From NCBI RefSeq assembly GCF_024704835.1, contig NZ_JAMXBE010000002.1, positions 186,001 through 250,000 on the forward strand: a stretch of DNA of 64,000 nt. The letters run 5' to 3'. This DNA comes from Parapedobacter tibetensis. Its GTDB lineage: Bacteria > Bacteroidota > Bacteroidia > Sphingobacteriales > Sphingobacteriaceae. The translations under genes and the position numbers were made by a program. Below are positions 8,684 to 16,826 of the stretch, piece by piece. Within the stretch, counting starts at the first letter, position 1. Every line of letters begins with the position of its first letter. The notes under the pieces are model-generated. The model was given only the letters and a program-made list of their open reading frames with translations, did no database searches and was not told the DNA's origin.

Positions 8684-11137
8684 TCATTCATCCCGCAAAC
8701 TATCCACCGGATTGGCCACCGCTGCTTTGATCGCCTGAAAGCTGACCGTCAGCAGTGCAATGACCACCGCCACTAACCCAGCCACGGCAAACACCCACCA
8801 CTGGATTTCGATGCGGTAAGCAAAATCCTGCAACCATTGGTTCATCGCCCACCAGGCTATGGGTGAGGCGATGACCAAGGCAAACAATACAAGTTTTACA
8901 AAATCTTTTGACAGCAGCTGCACAATGCCGGCAACGGATGCTCCAAGCACTTTCCTGATACCTATTTCCTTGGTGCGCTGTTCGGTAGTAAAGGCCGCCA
9001 AACCAAATAATCCAAGGCAAGCAATCATAATGGCCAATACCGCAAAACACGTAAAAATGGTTCCGGTGCGCTGCACACTTTCGTACATGTTGGCATAGCT
9101 TTCATCCAGAAAGGTAAAGCGGATAGCCTGATTGGGTGAAAATTCCTTCCAAAGGGCAGAAATATCAGCAACGGTCTCCGCCATCTGCTGCCCGTTCAGC
9201 TTCACCGCCATCATGGTTGGGCTGTTGCCCAGCGCGAGGACTACGCCACCCACCTCATCGCGCATGGATTCAAAATTGAAGTCTTCCACCACGCCAACGA
9301 CCAGGATATCCTTTTCACCGTTGGTAATGCGTTTGCCAACGGGGTTTTCCAGGTTCAGCAATTTGGCCATCTTTTGGTTGATGATTGCAGCGTCTGCATC
9401 AGTTGCCAGCTGCCCATTAAAATTACGCCCGTCGACAAGTTGAATGCCCAATGTAGGGAGATAGTTTTCGTCGACTTTCCAGTGCTGTCCTGCAGCACCT
9501 GCTTCTTCACCGACCTGCCCCGTATTCCAAAAGCGATTGCCATTCCGTTTTACGCCATCCATCTGCACGGGCAGGTAATCGCCTACCGTGACCTGCTGCA
9601 CTTCGGCAAGCTTTTCCAATTCGTCTTTCAGCGTCTGTGCCTGATCGCCCAGCGTGTGTGTACCCTGAATCACCATCACTTGATTTTTGTCAAATCCGAT
9701 TTTTTTGCTCAAAATAAATTGCATCTGGCTGTTGATGATCAGCGTACCCACAATCAAAATAATGGAGGTAGTAAACTGGAATACCACCAATCCATTGCGG
9801 AGCAGCGGATTTTTGGCGCCCTGACTCAATTGGCCTTTTAACACCTGGGCCGGACGGAATCCCGATAAGTAGAAGGCGGGATATAGACCAGCAATTAATC
9901 CGACAACCACCACGGATAACCCAATGACGGGAAACAGCCACGGGCTGGTCCATGGAAATACCAGCTGCTTGCCGGCGAGTTGATTGAATAAAGGCAGGAA
10001 AAGCCAGGCCAGTGCAACGCCCAGCACAATAGACAAAAAGCTATATAGTGTGGATTCCGTGAGGAATTGCCGAATGAGCCCGCTGCGATAAGAACCGACC
10101 ACCTTGCGCAGGCCGATCTCCTTGGCACGGCTGGCTGATTTGGCCGTGGATAAGTTAATGAAATTAATGCAGGCAATCAGCAGGATAAACCCGGCAATGC
10201 CGCCAAACAGCCATATAAACCGGACATCGCCGTTGTTTTCGTCGGTAGCGCTATAGTTACGGATATCATGTGAATGGAGGTGGATAGCGGATAAAGGCTG
10301 AAAAGATATCTTTAAGGATTTTATTAACCACTCGGGAACCTGTACCCCAGCAGCCTTTGATTGCGGAATATGATAGTTTTCCATCACGTCTGCCGTTAAT
10401 TTTTTTTGCAGCTGGTCCAAATTCGCACCTTCCCGGATTTTAAAGTAGGTGACGTAATTGTTAGACAGCCAGTCGGTCTGTTCTCCTGGTTGAAACGGCT
10501 CCCCTGCCAGCGAAAGAAAAAAATCAAAACCATAAAGATGCGAGTTGTTAGGGATATCTTCTAGCACACCTTTAACGGTATAGGGCTTTGTCTTATCGTT
10601 GTTCAGATAGATCACCTTGCCGATCGGGTTGCCTTCCCGAAAATACTTGGTCGCCTTTGACTTAGTTAGCACCACCGTATTGGGTTCATCGAGCATATGC
10701 CAAGGATCGCCATGGACAACCGGCAATTGCAGCACATCCATTAGTCCCTGGTCAGCATAGGTAATTCCCTCTTCATACAGGCTCTCCGGATTATCTGTGG
10801 TTGAAATCTGGTTGCTTCCTGCGCCGAATAAAGAGCTGGGCAGTATTCTCCCTGCTTCGTCAATCTCCGGGAAGTTGGCGTTCATGGTTTTCGCAAACGG
10901 TGCAGGAAAAGACGTTTGTTTTCGTAGATTTCCTTGGTCGTCAACCGCCGACATCACTGCCCGGTACAGCTGATCCGCATCGGGATACGATCGATCGTAG
11001 CTGGTCTCGTGCAGGATAAATAAAGTGATCAATATACAGGCCGCGACGCTAAACGCGAGGCCCCCGATTTTAATTGCGGAATATAACTTGTGTTTCACCA
11101 GGCTACGCCAAGCGATTTTGAGGTTATTTTTCAACAT
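8684..11137 (-). CDS. P5: FtsX/MacB-like ABC permease, recent duplicate of P6
   Basis: 817 residues. It starts MLKNNLKIAWRSLVKHKLYS and is very similar to P6 throughout, including near-identical nucleotides over the first 50 bp of the gene and around the second coupling segment (8970-9045 against 11528-11603). Coupling segments are RAKEIGLRKVVGS and [14 protein letters not shown]. The tail is NPVDSLRDE. Divergence is greatest in the two periplasmic domains, as expected if these determine specificity. A hairpin leader element lies directly upstream in the 103-bp gap to P6. Confidence 0.93.
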   Translation of the reverse strand: MLKNNLKIAWRSLVKHKLYSAIKIGGLAFSVAACILITLFILHETSYDRSYPDADQLYRAVMSAVDDQGNLRKQTSFPAPFAKTMNANFPEIDEAGRILPSSLFGAGSNQISTTDNPESLYEEGITYADQGLMDVLQLPVVHGDPWHMLDEPNTVVLTKSKATKYFREGNPIGKVIYLNNDKTKPYTVKGVLEDIPNNSHLYGFDFFLSLAGEPFQPGEQTDWLSNNYVTYFKIREGANLDQLQKKLTADVMENYHIPQSKAAGVQVPEWLIKSLKISFQPLSAIHLHSHDIRNYSATDENNGDVRFIWLFGGIAGFILLIACINFINLSTAKSASRAKEIGLRKVVGSYRSGLIRQFLTESTLYSFLSIVLGVALAWLFLPLFNQLAGKQLVFPWTSPWLFPVIGLSVVVVGLIAGLYPAFYLSGFRPAQVLKGQLSQGAKNPLLRNGLVVFQFTTSIILIVGTLIINSQMQFILSKKIGFDKNQVMVIQGTHTLGDQAQTLKDELEKLAEVQQVTVGDYLPVQMDGVKRNGNRFWNTGQVGEEAGAAGQHWKVDENYLPTLGIQLVDGRNFNGQLATDADAAIINQKMAKLLNLENPVGKRITNGEKDILVVGVVEDFNFESMRDEVGGVVLALGNSPTMMAVKLNGQQMAETVADISALWKEFSPNQAIRFTFLDESYANMYESVQRTGTIFTCFAVLAIMIACLGLFGLAAFTTEQRTKEIGIRKVLGASVAGIVQLLSKDFVKLVLFALVIASPIAWWAMNQWLQDFAYRIEIQWWVFAVAGLVAVVIALLTVSFQAIKAAVANPVDSLRDE

Positions 11138-11146
11138 ATTGTCTGT

Positions 11147-11196
11147 TCTTTATCGGTGTTTCAGCTACCCGCCAGCTGGCAGGTGGTTTTATCATT
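11147..11196 (-). repeat. Leader hairpin repeat, copy upstream of P5
   Basis: Conserved flanks TTTCAGCT and GGTTTTATC enclose a stem at 11167-11184, ACCCGCCAGCTGGCAGGT. It lies 30 nt upstream of the P5 start, so it is in the P6-P5 intercistronic mRNA. Three more copies with different but self-complementary stems occur at 31483-31620. Confidence 0.65.
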
Positions 11197-11240
11197 TTTC
11201 TTAGTGTTCAGTGAATCTGTGGTCAGGGTTCAGTGACCGG

Positions 11241-13685
11241 TCACTCATCCCTCAATGAATTCACCGGATTAGCCACCGCAGCCTTAATGGCTTGGAAGCT
11301 CACCGTGAGCAAGGCAATCAATACGGCCGTTAATCCAGCCACGGCAAACACCCACCATGTGATGTCGATGCGGTAAGCGAAATCTTCTAGCCACTTATCC
11401 ATGCCCCACCATGCGATGGGTGAGGCAATGAGGATAGCTACCAACACAAGTTTTATGAAATCTTTGGAAAGGAGCCTGACGATGCCATTCACACTGGCTC
11501 CAAGCACTTTCCTGATGCCTATTTCCTTGGTACGTTGTTCGGTAGTGAAGGCCGCCAAACCAAATAATCCAAGGCAAGCAATCATAATGGCCAATACCGC
11601 GAAACAAGTAAAGATGGTTCCTGTTCGTTGCACACCTGCATACATATTGGCGTAACTTTGATCCAGAAAGGTGAACTGGAAAGTCTGATCCGGAGCAAAC
11701 TTCTTCCAGAGCGCCGAGATGTCAGCAATCGTCTCCTTCACGTCCCGCCCACCTAGCTTGATGGCCATCATGGTCGGGCTGTTGCCCAATACCAGGCATA
11801 AACCGCCGACCTCATCCTTCATCGACTCAAAATTAAAATCCTCCACCACGCCAATGACTACCATTTTCTTCCATCCATTCGTAATCCGTGCGCCAATGGG
11901 GTTATTTAGGTTTAACGCTTTGGCAAGACTTTCGTTGATGATAGCGGTTTCGGAATCGGTGGCCATTTCCTTGCTGAAGTTACGCCCTTCATGGAGCTGG
12001 ATACCCAATGTAGCGAGGTAGTCTTCATCAACCTGCCAGTACTGCCCGCCAACCGAGTTATCTTCGGTTACTTTCCCTTCTTTCCAAAACGGATTGCCAT
12101 TTCGCTTTACGCCACCCATGCGCACAGGAATATAGTCGCTTACCGATACCTGTCGCACGTCCGGAATGTTGCGGATTTCATCTTTCAGGGTCTGTACCTG
12201 CTCACCCAACGTGTGGGTGCCTTGGACGATCATCACCTGATCTTTATCAAAGCCAACTTTTTTGTTGAGGATAAAATGCATCTGGTTGTTGATGATCAGT
12301 GTACCGACGATGAGGATAATGGAGGTGGTAAATTGAAACACCACTAAACCGTTACGCAATACGGGGTTCTTGACACCCCGGCTCAATTGGCCTTTAAGCA
12401 CCTGTATCGGGCGGAATCCCGATAAGTAAACCGCTGGGTAAAGCCCAGCGAGCAGCCCAATCCCAATAGCCGATAATACGATTATGGGAAATAGCCAAAT
12501 ATTTGCCCAAGGAAAGACGAGGTGCTTATCGGCGAGCAGGTTAAAGAGCGGCAGAAACAACCAAGCCAACAGCACACCCAAGACAATAGACAAGAGGCTG
12601 TATAGCATGGATTCGGAGAGGAACTGGGAAATCAAACCACTTCGATAGGATCCAACCACTTTCCGCAGCCCCACCTCTTTCGCCCGGCTCGCTGATTTGG
12701 CTGTGGATAGGTTAATGAAGTTGATGCAGGCGATCAACAGGATAAATCCTGCGATACCACCAAATAGCCAAACGAAGCGGATATCTCCTCTGCGATCCAT
12801 ATGATAATCATGAATATCTGATGAATGCAGGTGGATTGCGGTAATCGGTTGGAGTGTTAACCTAGCCGTTTTCATATATGCTGGAACTGGTCTTCCCGTT
12901 GCTTTTATTGCTGGAATCAAGTAGTTGTTCAGCACATTTTCGGTCATTTTTTGCTCAAGCAGGTTCAGATCTGTACCCGCCCTGATTTTAAAATAGGTTA
13001 CATAATTGCTAGCCAGCCAGTTGGTCTGCTCACCATCATAGAAATGAACCCCCGATAAGGTGAGGAAAAAATCATAACCGTATAAATGGGAAGTGGTCGG
13101 AATATCCTCGATCACAGCTTTCACGGTATAAGGTTTACTTTTGTTGTTGTTGAGGTAGATCGCCTTGCCTATCGGATTACCTTCTGGGAAGTATTTCTCA
13201 GCCTTTGAAGCTGACAGCACTACGGTGTTGGGTTCGTCCAAAGCATGTTGCATATTGCCGTGGATGACGGGAAATTGCAATATGTCCAGCAGCTCTTGAT
13301 CGGCATAGGTAATCCCGTCCTCATTCATGCTTTCGGGATGGTCATCAGTAGACACTTGATTGCTTCCGGCCCCGAAGAGCGGATTAGGGAGTAAGCGAGC
13401 CGCCTGTTCGATTTCTGGGAAGTCGGCTTTAAGTGCTTCGGCCATTGGTGCTTCGAATGCCGTGAATTTCAACAGATTGCCTTGTTCATCGGTGTTGGTG
13501 CCCACCACTCGGTAAAGTTGGCTAACATCGGGATAGGCTTTATCATAACTAGTCTCGTGGATGATAAACAGCGCAATCAATATGCAGGCGGCAATGCTGA
13601 AGGCAAAACCTCCTATTTTAATTGCGGAATATAACTTGTGTTTCACCAGGCTACGCCAAGCGATTTTAAAGTGGTTGTTCAGCAT
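11241..13685 (-). CDS. P6: FtsX/MacB-like ABC permease, first gene of the P6-P2 unit
   Basis: 814 residues starting MLNNHFKIAWRSLVKHKLYS. Paralogue of P5 (see there). Coupling segments are RAKEVGLRKVVGS and [14 protein letters not shown]. The C-terminus is NPVNSLRDE, the only Asn variant at that place. The sigma-54-like module lies at 13744-13849, with a predicted +1 near 13733. The leader is then about 48 nt and contains a degenerate version of the hairpin repeat (CTACCC...GGGACC). Gaps through P6-P5-P4-P3-P2 are 62-196 bp with no visible terminator, so they are taken as one transcription unit. Confidence 0.93.
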   Translation of the reverse strand: MLNNHFKIAWRSLVKHKLYSAIKIGGFAFSIAACILIALFIIHETSYDKAYPDVSQLYRVVGTNTDEQGNLLKFTAFEAPMAEALKADFPEIEQAARLLPNPLFGAGSNQVSTDDHPESMNEDGITYADQELLDILQFPVIHGNMQHALDEPNTVVLSASKAEKYFPEGNPIGKAIYLNNNKSKPYTVKAVIEDIPTTSHLYGYDFFLTLSGVHFYDGEQTNWLASNYVTYFKIRAGTDLNLLEQKMTENVLNNYLIPAIKATGRPVPAYMKTARLTLQPITAIHLHSSDIHDYHMDRRGDIRFVWLFGGIAGFILLIACINFINLSTAKSASRAKEVGLRKVVGSYRSGLISQFLSESMLYSLLSIVLGVLLAWLFLPLFNLLADKHLVFPWANIWLFPIIVLSAIGIGLLAGLYPAVYLSGFRPIQVLKGQLSRGVKNPVLRNGLVVFQFTTSIILIVGTLIINNQMHFILNKKVGFDKDQVMIVQGTHTLGEQVQTLKDEIRNIPDVRQVSVSDYIPVRMGGVKRNGNPFWKEGKVTEDNSVGGQYWQVDEDYLATLGIQLHEGRNFSKEMATDSETAIINESLAKALNLNNPIGARITNGWKKMVVIGVVEDFNFESMKDEVGGLCLVLGNSPTMMAIKLGGRDVKETIADISALWKKFAPDQTFQFTFLDQSYANMYAGVQRTGTIFTCFAVLAIMIACLGLFGLAAFTTEQRTKEIGIRKVLGASVNGIVRLLSKDFIKLVLVAILIASPIAWWGMDKWLEDFAYRIDITWWVFAVAGLTAVLIALLTVSFQAIKAAVANPVNSLRDE

Positions 13686-13743
13686 CTTGTTTGTTTTTAT
13701 GGTGCTTGATCTACCCTGATATGCATTGGGACCGAAAGTTTAA

Positions 13744-13849
13744 TACAGCAATTGCGCCAAAAGTTTAATATGCTTATATTCAGCACATTATATGAAATAA
13801 GGGCATGGCAAGTGTTCGATTCCGAACACTTGCTGTTCAGATGCGGACA
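13744..13849 (-). promoter_or_regulatory. Sigma-54-like promoter with paired palindromic upstream sites, before P6
   Basis: Palindromes TGTTCGATTCCGAACA (13813-13828) and TGTTCAGATGCGGACA (13834-13849), 21 bp apart. On the minus strand the -24 box TTTTGGCGCAA has its TGG at 13759-13757. The -12 TGT has its G at 13746. The spacer to the operator is the same length as in the other four modules, although its sequence is largely different. Confidence 0.78.
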
Positions 13850-13899
13850 GTTTAGGCCAATCCTTATTTCTTACAGATTATAAATACCAGTTTTTAGGT

Positions 13900-13930
13900 A
13901 TTGTTGTTTAGCATAACTTAAGTAGTTTTG
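13900..13930 (+). promoter_or_regulatory. Bacteroidota-type promoter of the lipoprotein gene
   Basis: The -7 element TAGTTTTG (13923-13930) matches TAnnTTTG exactly. A -33-like ATTG (13900-13903) sits 19 bp upstream, with one mismatch to TTTG. The expected start is near 13936, about 39 nt before the ATG at 13975. Confidence 0.55.
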
Positions 13931-13974
13931 CCACGGTTTATTTTATTTATGTATTACTTATTGACTATACTATT

Positions 13975-14658
13975 ATGCAGATCAAACGCTTTTTAATCGT
14001 AGCGATGTTATTTTTAATCATCCCAGCCGTATTTCAGTCTTGCGGAAAGGATGATACCGAACCGGAGCAAAATACGGATGAAACGCCAGGCAACATACCG
14101 GGGATGGGCGAGGCTGAGGGTAGCCCAGAAGGCGATTTGTTCAAATTACCAGAGGGAATCCGCCTGACTGGATCCATGATTGGGATCGATTGCAATGATG
14201 GAGACGAACTTGGGAGTGGGATAAATGTTACGGTTTGTATAAAACTTTACAATGAAAAAAGTGAAAATGTTGAATTAAACTTACCTACAGGATTGGTGTT
14301 TGTATGTGACGACGCCAGTTATCAAAACGGCATGCTATTACAAGGGACAAAAATTATTTTGCCCGGTAAAACCAATACGAATTTTACCCTATTTTTATAT
14401 TGTATCAATGCCGCGCGGGGCTCGTCAGATTCGGATGCCATTTTTCAATTTGGCCCCGTTACAAAGAGCGCGCTAATCAAGGAATTGGCGGATTTGATCA
14501 GCACTAAAAAAATAAATTTAGCAGAATATCAAGGAGAAACATTGGGGTATTATGAAGCAGTAAGCGCAGTACAGTCAGCTGTATGGAGCATAACCGATTC
14601 GCCTGATGGATTAACGGATTATGATCGGGAAGCAATCGCCCAGCTTCCTAATAAATAG
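13975..14658 (+). CDS. Putative exported lipoprotein of unknown function
   Basis: 227 residues. The N-terminus MQIKRFLIVAMLFLIIPAVF is a signal sequence, followed by a lipobox QSC with Cys23 as the predicted lipidated residue and a flexible acidic linker (KDDTEPEQNTDETPG). The mature part has a beta-rich stretch of about 100 residues with several Cys (near 74, 82, 101 and 134) and a helical C-terminal portion with YYEAVSAVQSAVWSI. No family was recognised. It is separately promoted and converges on the GntR gene across a hairpin terminator, so a functional link to the glycan cluster is not established. Confidence 0.75.
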   Translation: MQIKRFLIVAMLFLIIPAVFQSCGKDDTEPEQNTDETPGNIPGMGEAEGSPEGDLFKLPEGIRLTGSMIGIDCNDGDELGSGINVTVCIKLYNEKSENVELNLPTGLVFVCDDASYQNGMLLQGTKIILPGKTNTNFTLFLYCINAARGSSDSDAIFQFGPVTKSALIKELADLISTKKINLAEYQGETLGYYEAVSAVQSAVWSITDSPDGLTDYDREAIAQLPNK

Positions 14659-14672
14659 TGGATAATCAAGGC

Positions 14673-14709
14673 CAAGACTGAGTGGGCGCATGTAGCCCAT
14701 TCAGTCTTG
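14673..14709. terminator. Bidirectional hairpin between convergent genes
   Basis: The 15-bp arms at 14673-14687 and 14695-14709 (CAAGACTGAGTGGGC against GCCCATTCAGTCTTG) have one G-T type pair and a 7-nt loop. It lies between the stop of the plus-strand lipoprotein gene and the stop of the minus-strand GntR gene. There is no long T run, so termination efficiency is uncertain. Confidence 0.65.
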
Positions 14710-14774
14710 AGAATGATTTCCAAAGCTCACTCATGTCCTTCGGTAGCGTCGACAAATCTCGGGATCCACTTAAC

Positions 14775-15797
14775 CTAAAATGATTTTCGCGCGGTCATCA
14801 AGAAAGGGTTTTCGATGTGTTCACGCTGATTCTGCAAAATCATTTCAGCTATGCTAATACCCATCTGATGGAAATCCGGGCTGATGGTGGTAATTCCGTC
14901 AGCAACAATGCTTTTAAGCGGCGTCTCATGGTAGGAAATAACGCCCAACTCTTGCCCTAACTCCCACCCTTTTTCTTTGGCATATAACACTAGTCGCACA
15001 AGGTCATTATCATCCATTACCAAGCATAAGTCTCCTAAGTTTGGCTCAAACGTCGCGGTATTGCGGATGACCTGCGCCTTAAATTTTGAAAGCTTGAAAA
15101 ACCGTTCAAATCCTTTGATTACATCATAGTTCCGCATATTCCCTGAAAATAGCAGAAAAATACGCCTATACCGGAGCAACTTCCCCGCAACAGATTCTAA
15201 AAAAGCGTAGATATCTTTTTCGTAATTCTGGCAAACCCCAGGGTAACGTTTACCGAACTCCTTTAAGCCGGTATCCAAAATAAATAGGTTGCGCTGGTCC
15301 AACCGCTTTAATACCGATTCCGTCCGCTTGTGGATTTCAGGCATGATTACAAACGTATTGTAATGCGAAGTATGATTCTGTATCAAGGTTTCGAAAACCT
15401 CAATGTTATGGTGATGGAAGTAAATATCCACCAAAGCATGGTTTTTCAGTTTACTTGTGAAAGCACTGTAAAATATTTCGCGGTAGGGATTATAGGTACT
15501 CATCAGCAAAAAGATGTTTCGCTTGCTGGTTTGGCGGGTATTGATTACAAAATATCCCTTACCCGGAATGGAATCGATGATGCCCGCTGTTCGCAACTCA
15601 TTGTAGGCTTTGAATATTGACCCTCTAGCAATGGAAAATTGAGCAGCAATGGCATTCACAGATGGAATAAGAGCTCCCTGTTGCAAATGGCCATCAGCTA
15701 TTGCCTGCTGTATTGATTCAACAATCTGCCGGTAGATGGGAGTCGATAAATCACTATCGATTTTGATAAGTTGTTGTCCTTCCTTGGTTGTATCCAT
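14775..15797 (-). CDS. GntR-family regulator with LacI-like sugar-binding sensor domain
   Basis: 340 residues. A winged-helix GntR DNA-binding domain occupies about 19-88 (PIYRQIVESIQQAI, IPSVNAIAAQFSIARGSIFKAY, GIIDSIPGKGYFV). A periplasmic-binding-protein-like sensor domain follows at about 95-330, as in the LacI/GalR family. It is transcribed divergently from murQ, and the shared intergenic region holds a 20-bp palindrome directly over the murQ start. The inferred role is a local repressor of the murQ-NAGLU-SusCD-MFS operon, relieved by a sugar ligand, possibly an amino sugar or its phosphate. The ligand is not readable from sequence. Confidence 0.85.
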   Translation of the reverse strand: MDTTKEGQQLIKIDSDLSTPIYRQIVESIQQAIADGHLQQGALIPSVNAIAAQFSIARGSIFKAYNELRTAGIIDSIPGKGYFVINTRQTSKRNIFLLMSTYNPYREIFYSAFTSKLKNHALVDIYFHHHNIEVFETLIQNHTSHYNTFVIMPEIHKRTESVLKRLDQRNLFILDTGLKEFGKRYPGVCQNYEKDIYAFLESVAGKLLRYRRIFLLFSGNMRNYDVIKGFERFFKLSKFKAQVIRNTATFEPNLGDLCLVMDDNDLVRLVLYAKEKGWELGQELGVISYHETPLKSIVADGITTISPDFHQMGISIAEMILQNQREHIENPFLMTARKSF

Positions 15798-15837
15798 TCG
15801 ATATTAATCTGTTGCAAGGTAAATAATTATTGAATCA

Positions 15838-15868
15838 TTTGCATAATAAAAAACAATTTATAGATTTG
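15838..15868 (+). promoter_or_regulatory. Promoter of the murQ operon (Bacteroidota consensus)
   Basis: An exact TTTG (15838-15841), 19-bp spacer and TAGATTTG (15861-15868) match the TTTG-N19-TAnnTTTG consensus. The predicted start is near 15874, giving a leader of about 60 nt before the murQ ATG at 15936. Confidence 0.8.
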
Positions 15869-15887
15869 TACTAGTATATACTGGTAC
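15868..15887 (+). promoter_or_regulatory. Predicted GntR operator over the murQ transcription start
   Basis: GTACTAGTATATACTGGTAC is a 20-bp inverted repeat with one symmetric mismatch pair. It abuts the -7 element and covers the expected +1, the ideal position for a repressor. The divergent GntR-family gene is the natural candidate to bind it. Confidence 0.72.
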
Positions 15888-15935
15888 ATATAACACACAG
15901 TTAACAATTTAGTCATATCCAACCCGCAATTTTAC

Positions 15936-16754
15936 ATGGAATTTGAAAAAACAACAGAGCAGCCCTCGCTATACAAGCATTTAGAAAAAATGAGCACCTT
16001 AGAGATACTCGCGAATATCAATAAAGAAGATAAAACAGTCCCTTTCGTTATTGAACGGGTTATACCAAATATTAGCAGCTTGATAGATGTGATAAAAGAA
16101 AACATGCTTGCAGGAGGACGCCTATTTTATATTGGTGCTGGCACAAGTGGCAGGCTTGGCGTACTCGATGCAAGTGAATGCCCGCCTACATATGGTGTTT
16201 CCCCTTCATTGGTAGTAGGTATTATGGCTGGCGGCGATCAAGCGTTGCGCTATGGCATCGAAGATGCGGAGGATAGCGAGGAAGCAGGATGGGCAGATCT
16301 ACAGCAACATATGCTCACTACAAAAGACGTGGTAATCGGTATAGCTGCCAGCGGTACTACACCCTATGTAATTGGAGCATTGCGGATGGCCCAGAAAGCC
16401 GGATTAGTTACCGGATGTATTGTATGCAACGTTGGTTCGCCTATAGCTCGTTATGCAGATCATCCTATTGAAGTGATCGTAGGCCCAGAGTTTGTATCCG
16501 GTAGTACCCGCATGAAAAGCGGAACGGCACAGAAGCTGATACTCAATATGATCTCTACTGCGGTCATGATTGGTATTGGATTGGTAGAGGATAATCAAAT
16601 GGTAAACATGCAGATAAGCAATAAAAAGCTCATCGATAGAGGGGTAAGAATGCTTATGAAACAAGCGGGGATTAATGATTATGAGTTGGCGAAATCGGCA
16701 TTGCTCAAGCATGGTAGTGTGAAACTGGCGATGCAGGATTTTATCAAAAACTAA
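15936..16754 (+). CDS. murQ: N-acetylmuramic acid 6-phosphate etherase
   Basis: 272 residues, slightly shorter than the usual 295-305. It cleaves the lactyl ether of MurNAc-6-phosphate to give GlcNAc-6-phosphate and D-lactate in the cytoplasm. The SIS-domain phosphosugar loop is clear (FYIGAGTSGRLGVLDASECPP), as is the family signature GPEFVSGSTRMKSGTAQKL. The acid/base candidates by comparison with E. coli MurQ are Glu81 in ASECPP and a Glu in IEDAEDS (109 or 112). It is the first gene of the operon, preceded by a consensus promoter and the palindromic operator. No MurNAc kinase (AmgK/MurK type) or PTS gene is in the window, so the 6-phosphate substrate must be made by an enzyme encoded elsewhere. 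Confidence 0.95.
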   Translation: MEFEKTTEQPSLYKHLEKMSTLEILANINKEDKTVPFVIERVIPNISSLIDVIKENMLAGGRLFYIGAGTSGRLGVLDASECPPTYGVSPSLVVGIMAGGDQALRYGIEDAEDSEEAGWADLQQHMLTTKDVVIGIAASGTTPYVIGALRMAQKAGLVTGCIVCNVGSPIARYADHPIEVIVGPEFVSGSTRMKSGTAQKLILNMISTAVMIGIGLVEDNQMVNMQISNKKLIDRGVRMLMKQAGINDYELAKSALLKHGSVKLAMQDFIKN

Positions 16755-16826
16755 GGGAGTCATAGCTGAAGTGCTAGGTTGCTGATCATCGATAATGTCA
16801 ACGTAGCACACATCAAGAATAAGTAT

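Noticed and set aside
16779-16826. Earlier start for the GH89 gene
   Set aside because: It would place polar residues in front of an otherwise standard signal peptide; the ATG at 16827 is preferred.
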